From Chaenocephalus aceratus (taxonomy: Eukaryota; Chordata; Actinopteri; Perciformes; Channichthyidae), in contig CM043800.1 of the NCBI GenBank assembly GCA_023974075.1, positions 24,877,718 to 24,941,717 on the forward strand: 64,000 nucleotides of DNA, read 5' to 3'. The position numbers were made by a program, and so were the translations under genes. Shown one piece after another: positions 1 through 17,279 of the stretch (positions are counted from its first letter, which is position 1; every line of letters starts with the position of its first letter). A model generated the notes under the pieces. It was not told the origin of the DNA, made no database searches, and saw only the letters and a program-made list of their open reading frames with translations.

Positions 1-351
1 AGAGTCAAAAACCCTCAAAGTACACCCTGTAGCGAGTACAACTCTAACACAGAAAATACGTGTCTATGCTGCCCCAGAACGCCTCGTTGGAGATTTCTCT
101 TTTTCAATTTTTGTCTTCCGGGAACCAAGTGACGTAATGACGACCCCTCCGTGAATTGGTCAAAATGGACCAATCCGTGGAGCCTTTACGTTAAGTCTCT
201 GGGCTCCGATGCAAGTCTATTTTCGACGCGAGGCGTTGCATAGCGCCGGGCAGGAAGTGGACCGGTCAGAGCATCCAGTCAATACCCAAAATAAACTAAT
301 TTTGCAGTCAGTGTGTGAGCACACACACAAACTCCCAGCCAGGCTGCAGGT

Positions 352-398
<47 letters not shown>

Positions 399-625
399 CG
401 GGCTGGTTTCGCTGTGTCTCACTGTCTCGCAGACGGCCACTGGGCTCATAGGGAGGGGGGGGGCAGGAGCTCCAACAAGCCGTTTAGGACAGAGTGAATA
501 CACATACTATACAGAGATGCTGTATAGTATGTGAGTTTGGAAAATTGCACAATATAAATCTATTTTAGTAGACCTCAACAATGGAATTATGATCAGTAGA
601 AATGGCCATGACATGGGACCTTTAA
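1..625. repeat. Partial DNA-transposon (MITE-like) copy with internal GT and CA microsatellites
   Basis: The stretch ends at about 618-625 with ATGGGACCTTTAA, which resembles the terminal motif of the TTAA-flanked elements seen elsewhere here (for example the GGACCTATCATGC end near 33663). It begins off the left edge, so only one end is visible. A (GT)n tract sits at 354-398. No coding potential was seen beyond microsatellite artefacts. Family assignment is tentative. Confidence 0.4.
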
Positions 626-659
626 ATATTTGCTTTTTTTGGTTAAAAGCCAGTAGTGA

Positions 660-700
660 TACACACTTACACACTTATACACACACGCACGCACGCGCGT

Positions 701-762
<62 letters not shown>
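660..762. repeat. (CA)n microsatellite with a CACG-rich start
   Basis: Alternating CA units run to about 762, with several CACG/CGCG units near 684-700. This is simple sequence with no gene content. Confidence 0.95.
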
Positions 763-1264
763 CAAGGTGGATGTCATGGATCTTCATTTTATGTTGATGT
801 TAATCTAAGTGACGTGTCTTACATTATTTCATTACACCAGGCAAACATACTTACTGAAATTGTTATGATTATTTTTCATATTGAAAAAGCCTTGTCAACA
901 AGAAGCAGCAGCCTCCCAGGAGGTTATATCCTTGCAGTTTAAAAAGTCTAATGCTTTGCTTCTAAAAAGATACACTGCACAGTTTGCCCTCTAGTGATTT
1001 ATGATGTTTGCTTGGCAAATACTATGCTATTTGACTGTTTGCTCTTGGACTTCTGATGTCTGACTTGATCGTTGGTGTAATTTATGGTAAATGATTAAAT
1101 GACTAAGGTCAGCCTTCATCATTGTCATTCTTAAGGCTACATCCGTTATTGTCAACTATATTAAATCAAACACTGCAATCATTATGTTTGTTGGCAAAGG
1201 ATAGATCCTCAGCAGCATGGTGTTGCAGTTGTTACATTTTTGGACGATGTTAAAAAGAGGATGG

Positions 1265-1340
1265 AACCAGAAATAGTATTTCTTCCGGGTCGGGGTAGTG
1301 AAGGGAGGGATGAGCAGCAGTGATGCTGCCTCTGTTTGCT
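1265..1340 (+). promoter_or_regulatory. Candidate galnt1 promoter with an ETS-like site
   Basis: CTTCCGG at 1282-1288 is the reverse complement of the ETS/GABP core CCGGAAG, common in TATA-less housekeeping promoters. It lies just upstream of a CpG-rich stretch (about 1380-1450) that leads into a strong splice donor at 1748. No TATA box was noticed. Promoter function is inferred from position and base composition only. Confidence 0.4.
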
Positions 1341-1747
1341 CCGCACATCAGCAGCGGAGCTCCTCTCTCTCTCAGGCCAGCAGGCAGAGGCAGCGCGTCC
1401 GCCCGGAGAGAGACACCGCAGCGCATAGCGTTACTCCCGGCTGAACCGTTATCATATTCACGGTCTTCCCTAATGGATGTCTCCCCTTATACCGCCTTTT
1501 GATACTGGACGGTGCTCTTGTGGCCGCATTCAACGTGAGAAACACATCATCCCCGGCTTGGTTGTTTCGGGTTTTTTCTCGACGACACGGAGAGGACCAC
1601 ACTCCCCCCATCGTTAGCTCGCTAAGCTAGCTAGCCCGCTAACTTAGCCGTGATACTTTGTACCGTACTGGCGTCAGTTTTCTGTCTCGTAGCTAGACTG
1701 CGGTGTCTTGCGCCACAGTGGTGGAAGGAGGTGCCCTGTCCCCAAAG
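1300..1747 (+). other. galnt1: galnt1 exon 1, probably 5' untranslated
   Basis: A CpG-rich segment ends with CCAAAG followed by GTAAGC at 1748, an excellent 5' splice site. The first coding exon (32971) starts only one base before its ATG, so an upstream leader exon on the same strand is required. This is the best candidate seen. The left boundary is a guess. The segment contains several ATG triplets that would make short upstream ORFs if transcription starts early. RNA-seq is needed to confirm this exon rather than another one inside the ~31-kb intron. Confidence 0.5.
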
Positions 1748-4700
1748 GTAAGCGAACATTACATGTGAATTACACTGGTATACTTGTGTTTTTTCAGGCA
1801 CACTGTCAAACGCTGGCTGGTTTCTGGGCAGTGAGGCTCTATCGTTATCTATCAGCAGGCTGCAGACTGGCGCTATGGTTGAGGGGCTCTTGTTGACAGG
1901 AGCAGCCAAGCAACGGGGATGGGATGCGAGTCACCGTTAAATACACATATTTTCACTTTACTTCGTTTCTATTTACTCGACCATTGTTGATACCCAACCA
2001 GTCTGAAGTGTGTTACATAAAAGAACGGATCGTTTGTCGATAAAACCGTCCCTCATTCATACTTTCATCCTACGTTAGCGTCTACTCTGTCGCTGTGGTG
2101 AATGGGCCACTGCCAGGTTCACGTTATCTCAGACTCACACATGCCGCATTTGACTGCAGTGAGTTTTTCTAACGGTCTATGCAAATGACGGTTAGGACAG
2201 TTGTCAGATATACTTCCTTACAACCAAACCACCCATACAGAAAATGAAAAGAAGCACCCTTTTTAAAGGAATAATAGTTGCTATATGGACTGTATGTACT
2301 CTCTTCCTGGTGGACGTTTCCTCATTTATCTCTGAACCTTTCTTTGTGTTGCAACACAACCTGGAAAGACGAGCTGCACATTTGGTATTCAACCCCTGCT
2401 TGTTGTGTCTTTTGTTTCCTGATAGAGGTCGTATGATTTGTCTGTGTCTGATGCATATAGGAGGTAAATAACTAGTGGCCAGATGAAACCGCTTTCCTTG
2501 TATGGCTGCAGATACTGAGGGTCCTCCTGCTCAGTTGAACAGAGGTTAATCACATTTCATATAATTCATCATAAGAGACCTTTTCATAGGGTTTGGTTGA
2601 AGCATGTGTGGCCTGGTTGTGTGTGAAGAGACTCATTGAGTGAATGAAAGAGGAGAGAATGAGCGTGCATGAGTGAGCATGCATTAACAATGCTGTAATT
2701 ATGTCAAGAGATATAAAATGTATTCACGATCAAGCCTGTAAGAGCCTTCAGTTGCAGAGCAGAGCACATGAAGAGATAGGGAACCAATTAAATTAATCTG
2801 TCATGTTCCTTAAAGGGAGGGAAAAGAGGAGCATGTATTATTTATTCAGTGTGTGTGGCTGCCTGTACAGTACGTGTGCAGTAGGACAAGATCCTGTGTA
2901 GCTGGAGGGAAGCTTCTGTTTCTGCTACCTGTAGCATTGGTCCCAAGTTGCCAGAACAAAGGCTAATTGCTTTGATCACAGGAATATCTGTGTGGTGCAG
3001 TTAAACTACGTAAAGGGAAGCACTGACATGACCATGTAGGTCAGAATCGTAAAATATAGTGGTTGTTGCCTTTAATTGTATATGTTTTAAGTTCTCAGCA
3101 CATGCATTTTTTCAGTTTTGTTTCCATGTTCGCAACCCAGCCTCAGAGCTGTAAATCTGAACTCAACCCTGTTTTAAGGCATGACTGTCCAGCATTGGAA
3201 GGAAATGAATCATGTTCCTCAATTCAAGGCCGTGGAGTCGGCATGATGCGTTTCCTGCTGTGTTGAGTGTGTATTCAAGCCTCAGCAGATGTGCCTGCTT
3301 TTATGTATGTGTCCCTCTCTTCCATCATTAATTTGGGAGTTTTGCAAACTGGGAACATTTTGGCCAATCTTCAGTACACAAATTCAGTTAAAGGTTTAGA
3401 TTATGATAAAATTAGGTTCTTGTATAAGACATGAATGACATGATTGAGGGCCCTCAGCATGTATAAGACTACAAAGATGTTTGTGTGTTAAGATACGTCA
3501 CTGTGGCTTGAGCTCATATAGAGGGCAAGTGTAAGTATAAGGTTGTGTTTGCTTCCACTGTGTAATGGAAATACAGGTGGTAATAATCATGATAATAGTA
3601 TGCTTGGGAATGTAGTTAGTTTAATGTGCACAAAACTCCCAATTATAAAGCCTGTGCACACTAGATTACTTAAAAAAAATTGTATTTGTAGAAATTAATT
3701 ATTCTTTTATTAAGTATATTAAACTGAAAGTGAAACATGTAAAGGTAAAACATCTCTGCTATCCATAGCGTTGGTGTGTATTGGTATTTATGAATGTATG
3801 TGCTCGCCATAGAGTGTGGCTGTGGTGCATTTATTGCTCTGAGCTGCTCAGGAACAATAGCTCTATTCTGGCCCATGTCTCCGGAGAGAGGCAGCAGCAT
3901 TCGGCGTTCCCGGCACTCTGTGTGCCAGCAAGGCTTGGTTTGGGATTGGGTTTCCACAGCCACCTGGAGCTCAGAGCACAGGAATGCCATTGTTCCTCCT
4001 TCCAGACTATGGCCGGATCAGACACACAAGCAAACACACACAGACACATGCATGTACACACACTGGACACATAGCTTGCAAGAAGAAGAGCTCATATATC
4101 GTCTTCCTGCCAACCCCAAAACTTAGGTCACCCTGCTTTGTAACGTGGACGTTGCTTATATAAATAGACAGTGGAACATCAAGCCTCTGCCTGCCACTGA
4201 GACCTGACATAAGCAGCAGAGCAATATGCTTGTCTGAGTGGCTGCTGGGTATTTTTAGCTGCAAAGCACAGAAACAGATCTGTGTGCTGAATTTCTTGTA
4301 CTCACGCTTTTTGTTATGCCGTTTATCACATCTGATCATCTGCAACCTAAATCTAAGACTTAAGACATGTGAAATGAATGAGCAGTGATTTGAAATGCAA
4401 CCAGTACTAGGAATTGCTCAATTAATCAATTACTTTATTTACAAAAGAGAAGCAGTTAATCATTTAGTCATTTATCTAGCTAAAATAGCCCACTATTGAT
4501 GCTGTCCCTGTCTCCTTTCTCTGTATTATTATTCAGGACAAGCTTTTGATGTTTGATAACATCAACTTGAGCCAGACAAAATATAATGAGCAATTTTGAC
4601 TATCGTATCAGTCATTTTTTAGATCAACAAAATAAGTGATTTATCTAATGATTGACAGATTTATGGATTATTGTTTGTTTATGTTTAATCCTAAAATTCT

Positions 4701-5149
4701 TATTAAAGGAAAATAATAGACAAACATTTAACCAGACTTGAAAAGCTTAGACCTTGAAATGAAATTTCAATTCAAAAGAACACGTATTGTCGTAGAGAGA
4801 CTAGCGCAAGCGTCGTGACCCTTGACACGTCGGCTTTGCCAGCCGACGAAATGTCTTTGTTTATTTTAAAGTTGTCTCTTTAATCAAATTCTTCTCTCAC
4901 AAGAACACATTTCATAATCAGCTCTAAGTCTGATTACCGAGTTTTGTTTACTGGATTTTGTTTTTAATAATGTCGTCTGATCACGGCACGCATCAGAGAG
5001 ACTTATCTCCACACTTTGCAGTAATGGGTTTTAGCAATGTGGCAGTGCAGCAATAACCAGATTTGTTTACCAAAGATATCATAATTTGATATGTGCATTG
5101 ACATAACTTAAAACTTTGTTATCCTTATTAGAGCAGAGACAGTTAAGAG
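1748..5149 (+). other. galnt1 intron 1, first segment; no gene seen
   Basis: AT-rich single-copy-looking sequence. ORFs here are short, lack recognisable domains and occur on both strands. No transposon termini were recognised in this part. Confidence 0.6.
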
Positions 5150-5737
5150 TAGGGATGGGTATCAAGAACCGGTACTAAGTCAGTACCGGTACCTGATTGG
5201 ACGGTATTGGTATACCGTTAAGCCGCTGGACAAACAGTGCTTCTATCAATATATGAATTATGCTACTTCCTTAGTTTAAACAATTCTGGGCTAACGGCTA
5301 CTTTAGCACATAGCTGGCAAAAGCGATCTTGTCTTCGTCATGTTATCTGCACAAACAACATATCACATGAAAGCTGATTCCATTGGTGTAAGTCTCATCA
5401 CTGTACAAACAAAACTCACTGAACTAGCAGCCAGGAAAGACCAAGAAAACATCTCGTTTTAACTGAATAATGGTCATGTTTACATGGATTTATGAACTGC
5501 CCCTAATTACCGCCCCCCTTCCTGAGACACACTGTCACACACACTCATACCTGCTTGGTATGACATTGAAAACGTTACATTAAATAATAAATACAAATAA
5601 ATTACAATAAAATGACTGTTTAATCTTCACATCTTGTAATCATGTCTATAATTTTGAGCACCAAATTATTGAAAAGTATCGATAAGAGTATCGAAAAAAT
5701 ACCGGTATCCATAAAATCCTAACGATACCCATCCCTA
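5150..5737. mobile_element. hAT-like MITE (TAGGGATGGGTATC termini)
   Basis: Terminal inverted repeats TAGGGATGGGTATC and GATACCCATCCCTA bound the element, with internal ACCGGTA-rich sequence repeated near both ends. Flanking 8-mers GTTAAGAG and GTTAGTGA match only partly, suggesting an old 8-bp target duplication. There is no ORF, so this is a non-autonomous copy. Confidence 0.75.
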
Positions 5738-7615
5738 GTTAGTGATAGGAACTGTTGGGATAGAGAGGTAGGGGACACATGCAAGAAACAACCCCTGTGT
5801 GATTATTTATATTCATTTATCTTTATTTTTTATTGTAAAAGTGAGCTTGGGTGTGCTTCTTTTTCTGTTTTAGTTTGCTTAGATTGACTTTTTGTCTGGA
5901 AACTGGCAGCCTAATATTCCAGAAACGCTCCGGATGTAGTTTAGCTAGATGAGATAACACAGACCTAAATGGTTGGTCTTCAGACAAAGTGAGAGAAACA
6001 GAAAACAGAGGAGGGTGAGTAAAAGAGGGAGAGAGATAGCCATGAACAGCATTTAGTTTTTTCTCTCAGTCCTCTCAATCTCAGCTGTGTGTGTGTGCAT
6101 ACGTGTATGTATTTGCATATGTGTGTGTCCTCTGGCTTTACAGCGGGTCACATTAGGGATAGAGTTCCACAGAAGTGGGTCAGCCAGTGCCACCAGGGAG
6201 TCTTGCCAGCTCCCTGCTCCCTCTCAGGCGGAAACCAACTAAAGGCCAGCGCTCACACTCGAACCTCGGTTGTGTGCATGTGTGTTCCGTGTAGTTGTGT
6301 ACGCTTTGTTTGTTGGTATCGATTTGTGGTATGTGTGCGTTAATGCACAGATTCACAGACGCAGTGTGATCTTTGCTATTCTGTCATTCTTTGAGGTAAC
6401 ATGCCCCTGCCTTGTTCACTGCACTTTGACACCTTATAAACAGCGTGGCTGGAAACTGAAACTCTGTAAAGCTGTGAAGGAGAAATGTTTAGATGTGTTT
6501 ATGTTTAGACCGCATACAGGGCCTCTACAGATGATTCAGAGACTGTCACACTGAGTGTGTCTCGGCTGGATGGACTCAGTGTTTCTGCCGGCTTAATGAT
6601 AAGGAAATATGATTTAGCCCAGTATTCAGCAGAGGTTTATTTCATCTCGTAGCTGCAGTCTCTAGTTTTCTGCATTGGTTCTCCTCTGACAAGGACTTAG
6701 TGATCTATTTCTGTTCTCAGTTTGCTTTTCAGTGTCCCTGCATTGCTGAGTGACTTCATGAGGTAATACGTTGACAGTAATATAAGCAAAGTACAAGGCT
6801 GAATGATTGCACAATATGGTAAAGATCACACATAACTTCAATCCAATATGAATAAAAGCTGTGTCTCCAAATGACGTGGAAAGCATGTTTTTAACAATGA
6901 CCCACTTTCACCACTGGACAGAGGAGCTTAGGTGTGAAATGTGCAGGGATTCAAGAGTTCAGCAGCAAATACTACATTTGATTTATTATTTACACAACCT
7001 CTTCCTCCAGTGTTGACTTTGCAACCAGTCAAACATAAATAGCTGTCTGGAAGGAACTCAAATATCTGATTCATGATTTTGGATTGGAATACATAAATAT
7101 TTTGAATGAGCCAGTCTCAACATGCATGTGATCCACATTCCAGCAAATGAAGGATGACTTCCTCACGAGAAACTATAACCTGCTTCATGTTGTCATTGAA
7201 AACATGGTAGAAACATTTAAGTATTTACAATGATTAGTCTAACACACGTGGTGAAGTTGTGCCATTTGAATGATACCATAGGAGCTTTTTGTGTTAATGT
7301 TTGAAGCGCCTTCAAGAATAGTTCGATTCACCAGGTTTCCAGGAACACGACTACACGTACGAAAGTGTTTGCTAACTATTTTGTTTTCTTAAATTAGAAC
7401 TTTATATGTTAGTGTGGTGTTTAAAACTTTCCCCCAAGTGGACAAAAAACCCTTGAGAAAATGAAGGTTTAAAAAAAAAAAACAGTCTGATCAGCAAGGA
7501 AAGTCAAACCCAACAAGTAGATCAGAAATACACAAATCAAAATGTGTAGTGTTTTTTTTTGGGCACATGAATATTCTGAGAGTGAGTTAAATGCACAATA
7601 ATCTTGCGTTTGTTA
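5738..7615 (+). other. galnt1 intron 1 segment without recognised genes
   Basis: Ordinary intron sequence. Short purine-rich and TG-rich runs occur at 6000-6120, but no conserved ORF, RNA gene or transposon end was recognised. Confidence 0.55.
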
Positions 7616-7623
7616 GTGAAGAC

Positions 7624-8378
7624 CAGAGATGGGGTAGTTACTAAAAAAAAAAGTAATATATTACATATTGCATATTACTTTTAAAAAAAGTAATATATTA
7701 CACTACTTCGTTACTCTCTACATAAAGTAATTCGTTACTTTACTCGTTACTTTACTCGTTACATTACTCGCAGGGCCGGCCCGCCCCTCCCTGCAGGCAG
7801 ATCACGCAGACTGCTAAAGTTTTAAATGTTCTCTTTAGTTCAGTTTCCATTGATCCAGATCCTGAATGTTTTCCTATCTGACCGTGGCTGTCCTCTGTCT
7901 CCTGCTATCTGTATATTTTGCGCAGTCTATCTCTGCTCACGCTGTTGCGTCAGCGTGTTCTCCTGCGTGTTGGCCATGTGTTGCACTGGAGCCAGACTGG
8001 AGCACACCGCAAAGACTTCAGCCGAGCACGTACGAACTGCGCATGCGTGAGTGGCAATAACTCTCCTTACCAGCAGGCCGCGGTAGTGTGTATTCTTCAT
8101 TCAAAACAGAAAACAACCGGAAAACAGAGAAGAAGAACAGACTCCGTGTGTGATATAAATAAACAACAGCTATGTGCGTTAGCTTCACCTTAGCATGTGT
8201 TCTTTGCAGGTGTTTGTTGAGGTTTGATTATGACTGATTTTAGAAAGTAACGAAGTAACGCGTGTCGGGGCAATGTTAGTAACTGTAGTGTGATTACTGA
8301 ATTATAAAAGTAGCGCGTTACACTACTCCGTTACCGACAAAGTAATATAATTACAGTAACGCGTTACACCCAACTCTG
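7624..8378. mobile_element. Non-autonomous hAT element with perfect 8-bp target duplication
   Basis: The left end is CAGAGATGGGGTAGTTAC and the right end is GTTACACCCAACTCTG, an imperfect inverted pair. GTGAAGAC occurs exactly at 7616-7623 and again at 8379-8386, the 8-bp duplication typical of hAT insertion. The interior contains CAGGGCCGGCCC near 7772, a typical terminus of another hAT family, plus a segment near 7785-7815 shared with the element at 15175-16131. ORFs of 60-90 codons inside show no recognisable domain. Confidence 0.88.
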
Positions 8379-8403
8379 GTGAAGACAAAAAAGATGGTAA
8401 TTT

Positions 8404-9433
8404 TTAGGGATGCTCCGATCGATCGGCCGATATTCACTCTCGGCCGATCGATCGGTGCTCTCTATAAAGGCCGATCAGGAGAGCCAATCACATGAAGTCA
8501 AATACATGACACTTTTCTCTGTGCGCGGCAATACAAGCTCGCCAAAATGGCTTCACCAGTCTGGCAGTATTTTAAGGTGTCCGAAAAAGACTATAAAATA
8601 GCGGTATGCAACGTGTGTGAAGCAGAAATCCCTCGTGGTGGAACGCAACGACGACAATTTAATACCACAAACCTCATTAGACATTTAAGAGTTCGTCACG
8701 TCAAAGAATACGGCGAGTATGAAAGGCAAGCCAGCGCCAAGTCAGTAAAAACTCTGTCATCCACTCAGTTGACAGTTAGTGACACATTTAAACGGCAGGA
8801 ACCCTATAGCAGGGACAGCAAGAAGTCAAAAGAAATAACAGCAAAGGTAATGGAATAGCAAATATATAATGCTCCACAACAGAGTTTCCGTTGGAAAGCT
8901 CTCCTGGATCACCTGTAGCTCCGCCCGCGGTGACTGACCGGTGAAACACACTTCAAGTTAGACCTAACACACTTAGCTGTTTTATCTACCTCTGGAACAA
9001 GCTAAACTAATTATAAATATATTTATTCTTCACTATCGGGTCACTCATTACTGGATCAGTGAGCTACATGAGACGATACTGACGGGCTGTCAGGAGAGAG
9101 AGAGAGACGAAAGGAGAGCGCTTCCGCTAATTTCTTGCTCAAAGTTAATGTAAACTTGAATAATGTACTTCATTTGAATGTAATAATTATGTTGGTTGTT
9201 TGTGGAAGCGCATCATGTATTGAAAAATGAATCTGAACTTTTCGATCCGTTACGATTATAAACTGAAGCAATATAAAAATGAGCCCCATTAACTGAGTTT
9301 TAAACATCACTTTAAATGGAAGATCCCCATAGGCCCCACCCACACTGTGATCGAATCGGTGATCGGTATCGGCCGATTCTGATTCCGGTGATCGGCGATC
9401 GGCCCCAAAAACCCTGATCGGAGCATCCCTATT
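8404..9433. mobile_element. hAT (ZBED-type) deletion derivative
   Basis: Inverted termini AGGGATGCTCCGATCGATC and GATCGGAGCATCCCT flank a ~1-kb element. Subterminal GATCGGCCGAT-type repeats recur at both ends. The left half keeps a BED-finger ORF (8547-8858). The rest of a ~600-residue transposase is missing, so the copy is non-autonomous. The interior at 8910-9125 is shared with sequence near 53.1-53.3 kb. No clean target duplication was seen. The element sits only 25 bases from the preceding hAT copy. Confidence 0.85.
8547..8858 (+). pseudogene. N-terminal BED zinc-finger fragment of a hAT transposase
   Basis: A 103-codon ORF starts MASPVWQYFKV. It has the BED-finger pattern: an aromatic VWxYF start, CNVC at about residues 25-28, then LIRHLRVRH supplying the paired histidines at about residues 47-52. 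A polar linker follows. BED fingers bind transposon ends in hAT transposases and in domesticated ZBED proteins. The RNase H-like catalytic core and hAT C-terminal dimerisation region are absent before the element's right end, so this is a truncated relic. Use as an exon by a host transcript was not assessed. Confidence 0.8.
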
Positions 9434-11457
<2,024 letters not shown>

Positions 11458-11918
11458 AGTGTGGCTGCAGCTCTGCTGGAGAGACAGCAGCAGGACACTG
11501 CCTCTGTACTCACTGCAGAGGGGATATTTACACACAAGGACTTTATGATTCATTTATTAAAGTGTATGTTTTCACTAAAATGTTAAATATGTTTTATCTG
11601 GGATGAAGTCAAATAAAAACATGTAATGTAAAGGGATTCCAGTATGTTTTTAGTGCCGTTTTAAGAGTTTAACGCACATTTTGAGGATTACAGGGTTTAT
11701 GTTGGCCACGATAATCATGACGTGAATGAAATGGTTTTTTTATATAATCCTGAACCTAAAGCAGGGGAGAACCTTGAACCTTTTTTGTTGCCGCTGCGGC
11801 CTTTGTTCTTTAAGATCAGGAAGATGGAATAGGGAATTAGAATTGGGGTGCAGAGGGGCATAGTGATAGAAAGTAAATTATAAATATGTCTAATTTAATA
11901 GATTTGAATCAGGAAAGC

Positions 11919-15149
<3,231 letters not shown>

Positions 15150-15174
15150 GGCCCAATCCCAAACCGCCCCCTAC

Positions 15175-16131
15175 TAGGGATGGGAACGATTAATCGAATA
15201 TTCGAAATTATTCAGGTATTCAAATATGAGTTATGATTTTTATTTTTTTATTATTTTTTTTTTGGGAGTGATGCCTAAGTTGATTACATATTATCAAATT
15301 GAATAATTCAATGTGTGTATATATATATATATATATACGACTGTGCCATAGCTAAATGTGTTAGGTGACGTCTTAAGGTGTGTTTTGCTCCGCTCACCGG
15401 TCCCTCACAGCGGGCAGAGCTGCAGGTGCTGATCTCTCTCTCTCATGTCCGGTTATACTTCACTCGCGTTTATGTCCGAATCCATCAGATCTAGCCAGTT
15501 CTAGCCACTGACATGGCTGCTGCCCCTCCCTACACGCAGATCACGCAGACTCAAACCTCAAACCTCCCTGTCAACACTAGGGGGGCTTCACAGTGTGAAG
15601 ACCACTAAGTAGGACTTAAGTAGGACCTTTTTGACGCCATGTCTGTTGTGTAGGACTCTAAGAAGAGTCCTACACAACAGACATGGTGTCAAAAAGGAGT
15701 AATGTGTGGAAATATTTCGACCAGGTTAGTGAGTGCGGTGGAGAGGTCAAACTATGCCAAATTAAATTGATATATACATGCTATACCTTGCTATACCCGC
15801 AACCTCCGTTCCAGCTGAGAGGGTCTTCTCTACAGCTGGCCTGATTGTGAATCGCCTCCACACATGAAAGCTGTAGGCCTATAGCTGTCAAACTGTGATC
15901 ACCAGTTCAATACATTTGACAAATTTGACTTGGTTTCTACACTTATTTGAACATGTATGTATTTCTAAAAAATTATTGGAAAAAAATTGGGTAAAAAAAA
16001 AATTCAGAAACATTGTTTGAAAAAAAAATGTGTACCCAATTTTTTTTTTTAAGAATATGTACATTTCTGTTAACCGTTTTTTGGGGGGTCGAATATTCGA
16101 ATATACAATTGCTTTGAAATTCCCATCCCTA
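15175..16131. mobile_element. hAT deletion derivative with perfect 8-bp target duplication
   Basis: Inverted termini TAGGGATGGGAA and TTCCCATCCCTA are flanked by CCCCCTAC at 15167-15174 and again at 16132-16139. The interior keeps remnants of both ends of a hAT transposase: a BED-like start at 15683 and a C-terminal dimerisation motif at 15796-15867. A 34-bp-arm hairpin lies at 15626-15697 and a short (TA)n near 15317-15338. Most of the transposase is deleted. Confidence 0.88.
15683..15867 (+). pseudogene. Relic of a hAT transposase: BED start joined to C-terminal motif
   Basis: From ATG at 15683 the frame reads MVSKRSNVWKYFDQVSE, the start of a BED finger, with a cysteine (KLCQ) further on. 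About 65 bases later a different frame (from 15796) reads PATSVPAERVFSTAG, the signature of the hAT C-terminal dimerisation region, ending at TGA 15865-15867. The two pieces are out of frame and the catalytic core is gone, so this is an internally deleted, non-functional copy. Confidence 0.75.
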
Positions 16132-17190
16132 CCCCCTACACACTACCCCTACACACTACCCCTCTGTTCGCACGGAGGGTCCGCCACATTAAGTAGTTCC
16201 AGCAAACATCCACCAGTGGCGAACCGTCAGGGCCTTCAAGGTATTCAGAGAATACCCTGGAACACTCGGATAAAACAAACAAAAAAATCGATTTAATTAT
16301 ATAAATAAAATGTAATTAAATGTATATAAAATGAATAAATGAGAATCGTATCTGTGTTGTTGATCTGTAATATTACAGTGTTGATTTGTTTGTCTTTCTC
16401 GGACCATGCACTACGCATTTCAGTGGTTTTGTGTTAGAAAAGAAAGCAACCAATCAGTTCTTGTTTTGGGTCTCTGGGTAGAATGTCCTTCAACCAAGGT
16501 ATTCTACATCCTTGATAGAATGTTTTGTCTAAATAGATGCTGATTTGAAACCGTTGTTACATACAGTTACGGCATTTTCTGTTTCTGCGGGAGAGGGGAG
16601 GCCGTCTCAAAGCTTGCTGCTGTGTTTACTCCCTCCATCTGACAGGAGGGAGCCTCATGTGTCACTCCACAGAGTTCACTCCGTCACTGAGTAGGAGTGT
16701 GTAGGGGTAGGGTCAGGGTGTAGGGCAGGGGTGCCCAACCTTTTTTTAACCGAGAGCTACTTTTAAAGTTCCCAGTCTGCAGAGATCTACCAGTCCAAAT
16801 AGAGAGGCGTAGCCATTACTGACAGCCTCCTGCCAGGTAAATACACACTTCTACTTGTATAAAACTGAGTAGTGTTGCTATTATACAAAAGTATAAATTA
16901 GGCTTACTAATAAGACAACTCAGATCTGAAGCTACACAGGAATCTGCTGCCAAAGTGCAATAAAAAAGACAAAATTAATAGAATCAAACCCTTTTTTTGT
17001 TGCATTTTAGTAGAGTATAAAAATAAATGCCTTTTTTAAAATAGGATGCAAGCAACACTAGTTTCTTAACCTGAATTGATAATAGACTATAATCTTTATC
17101 TTATACCATTTTGTACAATAATTATAATGAATAAGTTCAAACAAACTAAAACTTACAGCTGATTAATAATGGTATCTAACTTCATTTCAG

Positions 17191-17279
17191 GTCAGGACTC
17201 CCTGGAAGAAGAGATCTTGTATCTCAATGGGACATTCCTGGATAAATAAAGGATAAATAAATAAAATAAATAAAAATTT
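17191..17279 (+). repeat. LINE 3' tail, sense orientation
   Basis: GAGATCTTGTATCTCAATGG followed by ATAAATAAAGG and a TAAA-rich tail is a typical teleost LINE 3' end. It meets the opposite-strand LINE at about 17280 tail to tail. The two copies share the ATCTCAATGGG and ATAAATAAAGG blocks. Confidence 0.65.
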
